A stretch of DNA of 64,000 nt from G963662605 sp963667005 (GTDB lineage: Bacteria; Bacteroidota; Ignavibacteria; Ignavibacteriales; Ignavibacteriaceae). Under the pieces are notes generated by a model. That model did no database searches. It was not told the origin of the DNA and saw only the letters and a list, made by a program, of their open reading frames with translations. The position numbers and the translations under genes were made by a program. Numbering within the stretch: position 1 is the stretch's first letter; each line of letters begins with the position of its first letter. The DNA lies in assembly GCA_963667005.1 (NCBI GenBank), contig OY762937.1:372001-436000 (forward strand), in the 5' to 3' direction. Positions 8,843 through 16,140 of this stretch are shown piece after piece.

Positions 8843-9248
8843 AATACTTTTTAATTGCGTTAATAAAAATTTCCGGCGGCTTGCAAGCACGCATCGTATC
8901 TGCCCTGATAAATACCAGCTCAACATAGCCCGTTAATACAACCACGTTTCTGGCAACACTTCGGATTGTGTGATCAATATGCACCACTAACTTTGGCAGT
9001 TCAACGAGTTTTGTTTCTATTTCTAGTTCTTCATCATAAAATGCTGCGTTTTTATAATCGATGTGCACTTTATGAACAGGCATATGGTAACCGCTCTCTT
9101 CGATCGCCTTGTAGGTCAGCCCGATCTCCCGCATCATTTCTGAGCGTCCGACTTCAAAGTACTCGAAATATTTACCGTTATAGACAAATTTCATCTGGTC
9201 GGTATCGGCATACCGGACACGAACTGTAGTTTTCGATTGTAACATCAC
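8835..9248 (-). CDS. Acyl-CoA thioesterase, 4HBT (YbgC-like) family
   Basis: 137 residues forming one hot-dog fold domain. The motif RYADTDQMKFVYNGKY with the active-site Asp, followed by YFEVGRSEMMRE, identifies the 4-hydroxybenzoyl-CoA thioesterase/YbgC group, which hydrolyses acyl-CoA thioesters. It begins 6 bp after accA, so it may be co-expressed with fatty-acid synthesis. Its 3' end overlaps the nadC start by 8 bp. Confidence 0.88.
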   Translation of the reverse strand: MMLQSKTTVRVRYADTDQMKFVYNGKYFEYFEVGRSEMMREIGLTYKAIEESGYHMPVHKVHIDYKNAAFYDEELEIETKLVELPKLVVHIDHTIRSVARNVVVLTGYVELVFIRADTMRACKPPEIFINAIKKYYE

Positions 9249-9254
9249 ATAACC

Positions 9255-10205
9255 TTATTCAATAACTTTTCCCATGGCGGAAAATTTCTCAATGCGCTCT
9301 TCAATAAGTCTCTCGGGACGCATTCTTACTAACCGGGGGAGTTCTCTCAGAATAGCTGCTTTAACATTTGCTGCGGACTCTTCATAATTCTTATGCGCAC
9401 CACCAAGAGGCTCGGGAATTATCGAATCAATAATGTTAAATTTAATGAGATCTTCCGCTGTCAGCTTTAGTGCTTCTGCAGCCTGTTCTTTATAATCCCA
9501 GCTTCTCCATAAAATGCTGGAACATGATTCGGGGCTAATAACCGAATACCAGCAATTTTCCATCATTAATATTTTATCTCCAACGCCAATGCCCAAAGCA
9601 CCGCCGCTGGCTCCTTCGCCAATGATAACGACGATTACCGGCACACGGAGTCTGCTCATTTCAAGAAGATTCCTTGCAATTGCTTCACCCTGGCCGCGTT
9701 CTTCGGCTTCCATTCCGGGAAAGGCACCAGGAGTATCAATAAAAGTGATTATCGGCTTATTAAATTTCTCTGCAAGTTTCATTAAGCGTAATGCCTTGCG
9801 GTAGCCTTCCGGATTAGGCATTCCGAAATTCCGGAATACGTTCGATTTTGTATCCCGTCCTTTCTGATGTCCGATCAGCATAACCTTATAGTCGTCAATC
9901 TTAGCAAACCCGCCGACAATGGCCTTATCATCTTTATAGCCGCGGTCTCCATGAAGCTCAATAAAATTTTCTGTTATAAGAGAGACATAGTCGAGCGTAT
10001 ACGGGCGCTCCGGATGACGGGCTAATTGAACGCGCTGCCACCGGGTTAAATTTTTGTATACATTCTCCTTTAATTCCTGTACTCTCTTTTCAATGACCGC
10101 GACTTCCTTATCAATATTCAGAGTGTCGGATAGTTTCCGCATTTCCGCGAGCTTTTCTTCAAGCTCGGCAATCGGTTTTTCGAAATCTAATATTGTCTTT
10201 GCCAT
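9255..10205 (-). CDS. accA: Acetyl-CoA carboxylase carboxyltransferase subunit alpha
   Basis: 316 residues, full length. AccA with AccD moves the carboxyl group from biotin to acetyl-CoA, giving malonyl-CoA. Recognisable parts are the N-terminal coiled coil (FEKPIAELEEKLAEMRKL), ARHPERPYTLDY, the crotonase-fold core FIDTPGAFPGMEAEERGQGE, and IGEGASGGALGIGVGD. accD is not in this window. The thioesterase gene follows after 6 bp, and a GT2 gene ends 7 bp upstream. Confidence 0.97.
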   Translation of the reverse strand: MAKTILDFEKPIAELEEKLAEMRKLSDTLNIDKEVAVIEKRVQELKENVYKNLTRWQRVQLARHPERPYTLDYVSLITENFIELHGDRGYKDDKAIVGGFAKIDDYKVMLIGHQKGRDTKSNVFRNFGMPNPEGYRKALRLMKLAEKFNKPIITFIDTPGAFPGMEAEERGQGEAIARNLLEMSRLRVPVIVVIIGEGASGGALGIGVGDKILMMENCWYSVISPESCSSILWRSWDYKEQAAEALKLTAEDLIKFNIIDSIIPEPLGGAHKNYEESAANVKAAILRELPRLVRMRPERLIEERIEKFSAMGKVIE

Positions 10206-10212
10206 ACGTTCA

Positions 10213-12210
10213 TCATCTCATAAATATTTTCATAAAAGTTTTCGATACAATTTCAACATCCAGCCAGATGTTGTGGTTCCTTGCGTAAAATATATTCAGT
10301 TTTTCCCTGCTCTGCGAGTCTTCCTCTTCCGTAAACCATAATCCGGTCAATCCCGGCTTACCGATAATTTGCTCTTCTTTTTCTGAAGGCTCCTTTGCTC
10401 CGACAATGCTCCAGGAACCGCGTAATACGGAACCTGTATTATAAACAATTCTATGATATTCTTCACGATTCCCGGGTTTCTTTAAGAATAGAGCGGCCGC
10501 GGGTCTCAAAAGAAAAATAATAATCAGCGCGATAACAATATCAAACAAGCGCTTGATTATTCTGTTTGAAGGATGAAACAGATTGTAGGAAAGTTCAACC
10601 AACGGGATATCATCCAGCAGCGAGACTTCAGTTTTTCCGACAAGATACTGCATATTGCTTCCGGCAACTTTAAAGTCAACACCTGAGTGCTGCATCGCGC
10701 TTACGATCTTCATCATTTTAGAATATGACAAATCGTCAACCGAAAAAATAATTTCGCTGATGTTGCGCTCTTCAACAACTTTCCTGATATTTTCCACCGT
10801 TCCGATGATCTCAACGCCCTGCAATTTTTGCCCGAGTTCTTTGTGGGTATTCCCTATAAAACCGGCAACAATATTAGTGTGAGTATTCGAAGCATTCAGT
10901 TTCTCGACTATCTTCTGAGCGATTGCAGTCGTTCCGACGACAACCGTTTTTTTACTTGCGTACATATTGTTATCGATACCAATTCCTGCGCCTATTTTAG
11001 CGGCGATTCTCCATACTACCGAAAGCATTAACGCGCCGAAATAAGCCATCAACAAAACTGCGCGGCTGTAGCCAAAATCCTTAAAGAAATACAATATTGC
11101 CGACAAAAAGAAGAAACTCGCCGCCGTAGCAAAAGAAGTGCGTAGGATAGAAAGTTTTTCCCGTGAATAGTTGCCGGCCAGAATGCCTATAAATATGTGA
11201 AATGTGACAGGCAAAAGATAGACATAGATATCCGCCGAATCAGGAAACCCCCTCCAGTAATTAAAATATTGGTAGCTTCTCTCCGATAGATAGAGCGATA
11301 TATCAAAAACAAGAAAGTCAATCAACATCGCCCAGAATGTCAATTTCCACCGCCCGAAGAACGCAAGAAATTCCCGCGCACTAATAGCGGACGAAAGAAT
11401 GGCCTCACCCAAGAAAGAGACGGCAAGATGTTTGCGCACAAATAAACGCATTGCGCCGTAAAAAATTCTCGTTTCATCAATACTGCTGCGCTTTGTGCTC
11501 TCCCCTTTGTAATGTATTATCTGAGTCGAATGCACATAGAAAACTTTAAATCCGGCTTTCTGTGTACGGTAACACCAATCAAGGTCTTCGCCGTACATAA
11601 AAAACTGCTCGTCTAGTCCGCCAATGGATTCATACAGTTCGCGCCGGATCATCATAAACGAACCGGATATCGCGTCAACCTCATACGTTTTATTTTCGTT
11701 CAGATAGGTTAGATTGTAGCGCGCAAAAATGCGGCTATTGGGAAATAACGAACCCAGCCCTGTAACTTTACAGAATGAGGTCCATATCCCCGGAAAGCTT
11801 CTCCTGCATGCAAGCTGCAATGTACCATCGGGATTAAGTATTTTGCATCCAGCCATACCGACTTCGGGATGCTGACGCAGAAAATTAATCATCACCTCAA
11901 ACGTATTTTCACTGACAAGCGTATCGGGATTTAATAAAAGAATGTATTTCCCCTTTGCCTCTTTGAGTCCGAGGTTGTTGGCTTTGCTGAAACCCAAGTT
12001 AACTGAACTCGCAATAAGTTTAACCGATGGGAAATATTGCTTCAGCATCTCAACGCTTCCGTCGTCGGATGCATTATCTACCACTATTGTTTCCACCAGA
12101 AGTCTGGAGGAAGCCTTAATGATCGAAGTCAGTAGATTCTGAAGGAATTCTTTGACGTTATAATTAACAATGATTATTGAGAGATCCAACTCACGCCTAC
12201 AATTTACCAA
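10213..12210 (-). CDS. GT2 glycosyltransferase fused to a degenerate sugar-transferase module
   Basis: 665 residues. About 1-260 are a GT-A family 2 glycosyltransferase of the rhamnosyltransferase-like group: VDNASDDGSVE, NLGFSKANNLGL, LLLNPDT, and FMYGEDLDWCYR. About 290-400 hold several membrane helices, and about 420-530 a Rossmann-like domain as in WbaP/CpsE proteins (KKTVVVGTTAIAQKI). The C-terminus starts like a phosphoglycosyl transferase (RIIKRLFDIVIALIII) but is strongly shortened. The Asp-Glu catalytic segment is missing and only WSIVGAKEP and GKPGLTGLW remain. The C-terminal half is probably a scaffold or pseudoenzyme; the GT2 half looks active. It overlaps the next upstream gene by 14 bp. 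Confidence 0.82.
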   Translation of the reverse strand: MVNCRRELDLSIIIVNYNVKEFLQNLLTSIIKASSRLLVETIVVDNASDDGSVEMLKQYFPSVKLIASSVNLGFSKANNLGLKEAKGKYILLLNPDTLVSENTFEVMINFLRQHPEVGMAGCKILNPDGTLQLACRRSFPGIWTSFCKVTGLGSLFPNSRIFARYNLTYLNENKTYEVDAISGSFMMIRRELYESIGGLDEQFFMYGEDLDWCYRTQKAGFKVFYVHSTQIIHYKGESTKRSSIDETRIFYGAMRLFVRKHLAVSFLGEAILSSAISAREFLAFFGRWKLTFWAMLIDFLVFDISLYLSERSYQYFNYWRGFPDSADIYVYLLPVTFHIFIGILAGNYSREKLSILRTSFATAASFFFLSAILYFFKDFGYSRAVLLMAYFGALMLSVVWRIAAKIGAGIGIDNNMYASKKTVVVGTTAIAQKIVEKLNASNTHTNIVAGFIGNTHKELGQKLQGVEIIGTVENIRKVVEERNISEIIFSVDDLSYSKMMKIVSAMQHSGVDFKVAGSNMQYLVGKTEVSLLDDIPLVELSYNLFHPSNRIIKRLFDIVIALIIIFLLRPAAALFLKKPGNREEYHRIVYNTGSVLRGSWSIVGAKEPSEKEEQIIGKPGLTGLWFTEEEDSQSREKLNIFYARNHNIWLDVEIVSKTFMKIFMR

Positions 12211-12919
12211 ACATACTTTGTATTCTCAGTTTCCAAACCAGCCAAGCCGCTTCTTTTACAATCTTTTTCGACATCTTGGATGTGCCCATCAGCCGCTCAA
12301 AAAAGATTATCGGAATCTCCTTGATAACAAATCCCTTTTTCCAAACTTTATAATTCATTTCGATTTGGAATGCATATCCGTTGGATTTAATATTTGTCAA
12401 ATCGATCGCCTCCAGAACTTTCCTGCGGAAACATTTATATCCGCCGGTCGAATCCGCAATCGGCATTCCCGTGATAAACCGAGTGTAGTAATTTGCGAAA
12501 TAACTTAACAGTAATCGGCGCATCGGCCAATTGATAACATTAACTCCTGTAATATAGCGGCTCCCGATAACCAGATCCGCGTTCTGAATTGCTTTCAGAA
12601 AATTCTGTATTTCTTTCGGATCATGCGAAAAATCCGCATCCATCTCGAAAACGAAATCATACCCATTATCAATTGCATACTTAAAACCGGCACAATAAGC
12701 TGTCCCTAATCCCATTTTTTGCGGCCTGCGCAGCACATGAATCCGGCTCTCCGTTTTGGAAATCTCAGCGACATAATCTCCGGTTCCGTCCGGTGAGTTG
12801 TCATCAACGATAAGCATTTCAACATTCGATGGATATGAATCGAGAATAACCGGAATAAGTTTCTTGATGTTATCCGATTCATTATATGTCGGTGTGATTA
12901 TTAATGCTTTTTCTGTCAT
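12197..12919 (-). CDS. Dolichyl/polyprenyl-phosphate mannosyltransferase-like GT2
   Basis: 240 residues of the DPM1-type GT2 family, which transfers a hexose from a nucleotide sugar to a polyprenyl phosphate. Motifs are TPTYNESDNIKKLIP, IVDDNSPDGTGDYV, the catalytic-site FEMDADFSHDPKEI, GSRYITG, and STGGYKCFRRKVL. There is no C-terminal membrane domain, as in the short bacterial forms. It lies between a WbaP-type gene upstream and the GT2 fusion downstream, with a 14 bp overlap to the latter. Confidence 0.9.
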   Translation of the reverse strand: MTEKALIITPTYNESDNIKKLIPVILDSYPSNVEMLIVDDNSPDGTGDYVAEISKTESRIHVLRRPQKMGLGTAYCAGFKYAIDNGYDFVFEMDADFSHDPKEIQNFLKAIQNADLVIGSRYITGVNVINWPMRRLLLSYFANYYTRFITGMPIADSTGGYKCFRRKVLEAIDLTNIKSNGYAFQIEMNYKVWKKGFVIKEIPIIFFERLMGTSKMSKKIVKEAAWLVWKLRIQSMFGKL

Positions 12920-12962
12920 ACTGTTTCATGTTTAAGTTAAATAAATCGGGCAGCCCTTAGAC

Positions 12963-14423
12963 TTAATTATAATGACCCTTACCAAAAAGAACGACTATAA
13001 CCGTACGCAGCATAATTTTAAAATCCATTCGTAAGGACATGTTTTCAATGTAAATCAAATCATACCGGACTTTTTCACGCACGTCTTCTATGTTTTCATC
13101 ATACTTAAGACTAACTTGTGCCCACCCAGTCACACCCGGACGAACACTGAGGCGTCTTTTATAATAAGGAATTTCTTCAGAGAGCTTTTCAACAAAATAT
13201 GGTCTCTCCGGCCTTGGACCGATCAAGCTCATTTCGCCTTTTAACACATTCCACATTTGTGGAATTTCGTCAATTCTAACTTTGCGGATAAACCTTCCAG
13301 TTCGAGTAATTCGCGGATCATTCTTTTGCGACCAAACGGGTCCGGTGCTTTTTTCAGCATCCTGACGCATTGATCTAAACTTCAGAATTTTAAATGGTTT
13401 TCCATTTAAACCGCAGCGGATCTGCTTGTAAAAAATCGGCCCTCGGCTGTCTAATTTAATTGCAATTGATGCCAAAATCAACACCGGCAGACTGACCAGT
13501 AAAATGAGTATAGCAACAACAATATCCATGAGCCTTTTGGCCTTTTCTTCCCATGCAGGCATCAACCGTGGGTTGATATCAATAAGCGGAATACCATAAA
13601 GCTGCGCCGTGCGAGCCTGACCGCTTAAAATTTCGTAAAGACTTGGAACAATCTTTAATCCTATATCCCTGCCTTCGCAACGAGCAATTAAATCAACAAT
13701 TACATCGTCGTGTTTTGAATCAATCGCGAAAACAATTTCCTTAATGACCTTGTTTTCTATAAACTCTTCAAAGGTTGTTTGTTCAACAGTCATAACATCC
13801 GAATTGAACAAGTCTGCGGCATTCGCAGGTAATCCGCTCTGCGGAACGATATAGTATTTCCCTTGCTTTTCAATATCCTGGTAGGCGTCCACTTGTAAAA
13901 ATGATGTAACGACAAGTCCCAGCCCCGGGTGATTTTTAATTTCATTGTATATCCTTATCGCCTGCGGACCAATTCCAACTATCAAGGTATTCCGGCATCC
14001 AATACCTTTAATCAACAAATTCCGTTGAATAGCTCTAAAAAGCAGTCGAAAGAAAGACACAAAACAAAAGACAACAAACCAATAGTAAACAATAAGCAAC
14101 CGGGAATGTGAGGCTACGCCATGACTGGTATCATCAACAAATACCAGGAAAAAGAGCAAAAACACTCCCACGAAAGTGGCTTTAAACAACGTTGAGATTT
14201 CATCAAACCGGGAAAACGCAAACCACGTTCTATATAACCCCACAAACACAAAAACCGCCATCCAGTAAAGAGTAATGACGAGCATGGGAGCCCAAAAATC
14301 AGGTTGTACTATTATGGTAAACCACCCTGTATGCACCCGGAACACGTAGTAGCAAAAAAATGCCAGGTTTACTGCAAAAAAATCAAGAAGAACAAGGATT
14401 AATTTTTCGTTTCTCTTCTTCAA
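12963..14423 (-). CDS. Polyprenyl glycosylphosphotransferase, WbaP/WcaJ type
   Basis: 486 residues. The N-terminal four to five membrane helices (about 10-130) are followed by a Rossmann-like domain (TLIVGIGPQAIRIYN) and a complete phosphoglycosyl transferase domain from about 285: SRGPIFYKQIR, LKFRSM, NDPRIT, the catalytic Asp-Glu in VRIDEIPQMWNVL, GEMSLIGPRPE, and PGVTGWAQV. The enzyme starts surface-polysaccharide repeat units by transferring a sugar-1-phosphate to undecaprenyl phosphate. Unlike the related modules at 591-2393 and 10213-12210, all family motifs are intact, so this is the likely main initiating enzyme. Confidence 0.92.
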   Translation of the reverse strand: MKKRNEKLILVLLDFFAVNLAFFCYYVFRVHTGWFTIIVQPDFWAPMLVITLYWMAVFVFVGLYRTWFAFSRFDEISTLFKATFVGVFLLFFLVFVDDTSHGVASHSRLLIVYYWFVVFCFVSFFRLLFRAIQRNLLIKGIGCRNTLIVGIGPQAIRIYNEIKNHPGLGLVVTSFLQVDAYQDIEKQGKYYIVPQSGLPANAADLFNSDVMTVEQTTFEEFIENKVIKEIVFAIDSKHDDVIVDLIARCEGRDIGLKIVPSLYEILSGQARTAQLYGIPLIDINPRLMPAWEEKAKRLMDIVVAILILLVSLPVLILASIAIKLDSRGPIFYKQIRCGLNGKPFKILKFRSMRQDAEKSTGPVWSQKNDPRITRTGRFIRKVRIDEIPQMWNVLKGEMSLIGPRPERPYFVEKLSEEIPYYKRRLSVRPGVTGWAQVSLKYDENIEDVREKVRYDLIYIENMSLRMDFKIMLRTVIVVLFGKGHYN

Positions 14424-14684
14424 GATGTTAGTCTCCCGCCGTATATATTACTGATGACACTCCCGGAGTCATTATTCTGTCCATTATTTCAATAATTTGG
14501 AAAAATCAACTTAATTTGGGCACAAATAAACCAAAATATATAAAATTTTTGAGTGGTAAACTAAGCTGCAGCAGGGGTATTTTTGCCACCCAAATCCACA
14601 TTCCCCTGTGATTGTTTTACCGGATAAATCAAAAATTTTTTTAATTTTATAAAATATTTCTAAAACTTTATCCAAGAGGAACTT
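14424..14684. promoter_or_regulatory. Divergent promoter region of tpiA and the WbaP-type gene
   Basis: 261 bp, AT-rich, lying between the start codons of two genes that point away from each other, so it must hold both promoters. TTTG followed by AATATATAAAAT (about 14515-14545) could be a Bacteroidota-like promoter for tpiA, but this is weak. Confidence 0.35.
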
Positions 14685-15440
14685 ATGCGTACAAAGGTCA
14701 TCGCCGGAAACTGGAAAATGCAGAATGATTTATCGGGCGCAATTGCCCTGATATCCGGAATTAAATCTGAATTAAACGGTAAAAATGTCAACTGCTCTGT
14801 TATTATCTGCCCTCCTTTTACAAATCTGGAAACCGCTTCTACGCTTATCAAGGATTCGGTTATAAAGCTTGGTGCACAAAACATGCATAATGAGGACGGT
14901 GGAGCCTTCACCGGTGAAATTTCTGCCTCAATGCTGAAGAGTGTTGGATGTACCTACGTTATTCTTGGACACTCGGAGAGAAGAACGATTTTCAAAGAAT
15001 CCGATGAGTTCATCAACGCAAAAATTAAAAAAGCACTCGCTTCCGGACTCCTTCCGATCTTCTGTATCGGTGAAACCCTTGAAGAAAGAGAAAGCGGTGT
15101 AACGTTTGATGTAATCAAAAAACAGGTTGTCGGCGGGCTGAGCGGCATCTCCACTGAGGATATGGCGAAAATCATTATCGCTTACGAACCGGTTTGGGCG
15201 ATCGGCACCGGCAAAACAGCCACTCCGGATCAGGCTCAGGAAGTTCACGCCTTCATAAGAAAATTGGTAGGCGAATTATATAACGCCTCTATTGCCGAAG
15301 GCATTATCATTCAATACGGCGGCAGTGTTAAGCCCGATAACGCAAAAGAACTGCTTCACATGCCGGACATTGACGGCGCTCTCGTTGGCGGTGCTTGCTT
15401 AAAGGCCGATTCATTTGCAAAAATTATCGAAGCCTGCTAA
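14685..15440 (+). CDS. tpiA: Triosephosphate isomerase
   Basis: 251 residues, normal length. It interconverts dihydroxyacetone phosphate and glyceraldehyde 3-phosphate. GNWKMQ near the N-terminus, the catalytic His in LGHSERR, the catalytic Glu in AYEPVWAIGTG, and the phosphate loop IQYGGSVKPDNA are intact. It is preceded by a 261 bp AT-rich divergent intergenic region and a GAGGA ribosome site, and followed by a strong terminator. Confidence 0.98.
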   Translation: MRTKVIAGNWKMQNDLSGAIALISGIKSELNGKNVNCSVIICPPFTNLETASTLIKDSVIKLGAQNMHNEDGGAFTGEISASMLKSVGCTYVILGHSERRTIFKESDEFINAKIKKALASGLLPIFCIGETLEERESGVTFDVIKKQVVGGLSGISTEDMAKIIIAYEPVWAIGTGKTATPDQAQEVHAFIRKLVGELYNASIAEGIIIQYGGSVKPDNAKELLHMPDIDGALVGGACLKADSFAKIIEAC

Positions 15441-15453
15441 GATAGTACTTACT

Positions 15454-15490
15454 AAAAAGCCCGTCTGATTGAAACAGACGGGCTTTTTTT
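15454..15490 (+). terminator. Rho-independent terminator after tpiA (bidirectional)
   Basis: A GC-rich stem, GCCCGTCTG pairing with CAGACGGGC around the loop ATTGAAA, has an A-run on its left and seven T on its right. It therefore can work for tpiA on the plus strand and for the convergent glycosylase gene, whose stop lies at its right edge. Confidence 0.9.
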
Positions 15491-16121
15491 ATTCCAATTG
15501 ATTATCTAAACTTCGCCACAAATACCAGCTTGCAATCGAACAGTACGGCTTCCAGTTATATTTTTTTGCAATTTTCTCAACACCCGCTTGTTCGGGAAGC
15601 TTTCTGAGTCCATATAAATTCTTTATGGATTTACGTATGCCTAAATCCAAATAGGGCAAAACATCCAATCTTGCAAGCGTGAAAATGAGAAACATTTGCG
15701 CGGTCCAGAGGCCGATCCCCTTTACTCTTGTCAATTCAGTGATGATATCTTCATCACAAAGGACATGAATTTGTTTTAATTTTACCTCATTATTTAATAT
15801 TTTAAGTGAAAGGTCTTTTACATACTTAATTTTAGAGTATGATAAACCTGCCGTGCGCAAAAATTCATCATCATATTGAATGATTTTTTCCGGCAAAGGT
15901 GGATCTCCGACAAGTTGAATAAACCGGCGGTTAATTGAGGCGGCTGCCTTCATGGAAAGCTGCTGGCCAATTATGGATTCTAAGAGAGAAATATAATAGT
16001 CGCGATGCGGCCTGAGTGAACAAGGCTTCGAACGTTTAATAATACTTCGAAGAACCGGATCATTTTTTGACAAATGATCAATTCCGCGCTGCATCTCAAG
16101 AGTAAAGTCAGATTTTTTCAT
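15489..16121 (-). CDS. DNA-3-methyladenine glycosylase, AlkA/HhH-GPD family
   Basis: About 210 residues from the ATG at 16119-16121 (MKKSDFTLEM). The frame extends upstream to 16169, but that would run into the divergent gene's start. The helix-hairpin-helix reads RVKGIGLWTAQMFL, and the catalytic Asp follows in LPYLDLGIRK, the order expected for AlkA-type enzymes that remove alkylated purines. IIGQQLSMKAAASI is the usual N-terminal family motif. The gene is divergent from the kinase-like gene, with only about 19 bp between start codons. Confidence 0.88.
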   Translation of the reverse strand: MKKSDFTLEMQRGIDHLSKNDPVLRSIIKRSKPCSLRPHRDYYISLLESIIGQQLSMKAAASINRRFIQLVGDPPLPEKIIQYDDEFLRTAGLSYSKIKYVKDLSLKILNNEVKLKQIHVLCDEDIITELTRVKGIGLWTAQMFLIFTLARLDVLPYLDLGIRKSIKNLYGLRKLPEQAGVEKIAKKYNWKPYCSIASWYLWRSLDNQLE

Positions 16122-16140
16122 ATCAAGTAAAGTTTTTATT

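Noticed and set aside
8472..8936. 154-codon plus-strand frame over nadC
   Set aside because: Antisense to a clear nadC/thioesterase pair, rich in Ser/Thr, with no ribosome site; a shadow frame.
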